Source: Candidatus Melainabacteria bacterium GWA2_34_9
GTDB lineage: Bacteria; Cyanobacteriota; Vampirovibrionia; Gastranaerophilales; UBA9971
Assembly (NCBI GenBank): GCA_001784535.1
Contig: MFRJ01000126.1
Location: 1 to 12,188, forward strand
Direction of reading: 5' to 3'
Length of the DNA: 12,188 nt
Made by a program: the position numbers and the translations under genes. The notes under the pieces were generated by a model, which did not search any database, had not been told where the DNA came from, and worked only from the letters and a program-made list of their open reading frames with translations. This document shows positions 11,685 through 12,188 of this stretch, one piece after another. Numbering within the stretch: the first letter of the stretch is position 1; the number at the start of each line of letters is the position of its first letter.

Positions 11685-12188
11685 ATGCTTAACTTTAATA
11701 CATACGTACCAGAAACAAATAAAAAAAGCCAAACACTTGTTAACCCTTTGCAAAAAGGGTTAACGGGTGCTATTGCTTCTCCTCAATACAAATATAATTT
11801 ATCGGCTGATATAGTATGTTTTTCAGGCAAATCCCAGGGTCAATCTGCTTTAGAAGAAAAAACAGTTATTGGCAAACTCAATAATACTGACAAATTAATA
11901 ACTCAAGCAGGAGTTTTTCTGGAAGAAATAAAAGAAAAACTTGATTATGATTTAAAAAGCAAAGAAAAAAATCAATTAATAGAAACAAAAAGGCTTTTAG
12001 CAGAAAAAGAGTTAGAACTTAAAAAGCTTGCTGAAAGCATAAAACAGGATGAAGAAAGAAAAAAACTCGAATCAGCAACAAATAACTTAAATCAAGTTAA
12101 AGAAACTCTTGCTGCAAGAAAAATGCTGAATAATAAAAAAGCAATAATTAGACAGGAAGCATTAAAAGAAGCAGCAAAAACACAACAA
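11685..12188 (+). CDS. Coiled-coil protein with FSG motif, N-terminal part
   Basis: The ATG at 11685 lies 21 nt after the phosphoesterase stop, with a weak Shine-Dalgarno (AGTGAG). The frame is open for 168 codons to the window edge, so the C-terminus is missing. Residues 1-40 are polar. VCFSG (44-48) matches the SFTG/SFGS motifs of the neighbouring genes. From about residue 73 to the edge the sequence is a continuous charged helix (KLDYDLKSKEKN; RLLAEKELELKKLAESIKQ; QVKETLAARKML), a strong coiled coil. It is probably co-transcribed with the phosphoesterase and may be a partner or scaffold; that is inferred from position. No known family. Confidence 0.8.
   Translation, partial: MLNFNTYVPETNKKSQTLVNPLQKGLTGAIASPQYKYNLSADIVCFSGKSQGQSALEEKTVIGKLNNTDKLITQAGVFLEEIKEKLDYDLKSKEKNQLIETKRLLAEKELELKKLAESIKQDEERKKLESATNNLNQVKETLAARKMLNNKKAIIRQEALKEAAKTQQ
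11739..11764 (+). repeat. Perfect 11-bp hairpin inside the 11685 coding region
   Basis: GTTAACCCTTT (11739-11749), tetraloop GCAA, AAAGGGTTAAC (11754-11764). It falls at codons 19-27, inside the start-proximal coding sequence. The GNRA loop makes it very stable in RNA, and it could slow translation or limit readthrough. Confidence 0.7.

Noticed and set aside
9637..11753. Minus-strand frames within the phosphoesterase and the following gene
   Set aside because: They are antisense to genes with strong motif support and have no initiation signals.

Overview
This AT-rich window (intergenic stretches are mostly A/T runs; GC is low throughout) looks bacterial: ATG/GTG/TTG starts, Shine-Dalgarno sequences, sigma70-like promoters and intrinsic terminators. 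My best guess is a gut cyanobacterial relative of the Vampirovibrionia/Melainabacteria (Gastranaerophilales). This rests on low GC plus a short 'xxSF-T/G-G' motif near the N-terminus of otherwise unrelated proteins (7487-7789, 9003-11663, 11685-12188), a habit I associate with that group. It is an inference, not a proof. No rRNA, tRNA, CRISPR array or recognisable transposase is visible.

Layout. 1-1145: a 5' fragment of a minus-strand gene, then a single-pass membrane mini-protein (533-730) converging on a cysteine-containing unknown (720-1145). 1146-1835: about 690 bases without a gene but dense in structure: a strong minus terminator, an extended -10 promoter backed by two 21-bp direct repeats, and several palindromes. 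1836-2331: a two-gene mini-protein operon with a terminator. 2232-2786: a long imperfect inverted repeat enclosing a GC-richer segment that looks like a dispersed repeat. 2787-3133: no gene, several hairpins. 3134-3370: a small LuxR-type HTH protein (minus) with its own promoter and terminator. 3761-4492: a secreted SIMPL/DUF541 protein. 4598-5344: three more mini-proteins, two of them in a cassette laid out like the 1836-2214 pair.

5349-7270 resembles the control region of a plasmid-like or integrated element. It has an HTH_36-type replication-like protein (5370-6272, minus), a 36-aa hydrophobic peptide behind a consensus promoter (6436-6546, minus) and a divergent HTH/coiled-coil regulator (6710-7270, plus). 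Copies of a CCGAACxxTTCxG element lie between them. The same element recurs upstream of the 4978 operon and upstream of the 8157 membrane gene, which suggests one regulon controlled from this window. Two short promoter-terminator units (6312-6399, 7377-7464) flank the regulator and may make small RNAs.

7487-12188 looks like ordinary chromosome: a 100-aa minus gene with a structured leader, a membrane protein with two CPxK motifs, and a two-gene operon. That operon encodes an 886-aa DHH/DHHA1 phosphoesterase with a long N-terminal extension, followed by a coiled-coil protein cut by the window edge.
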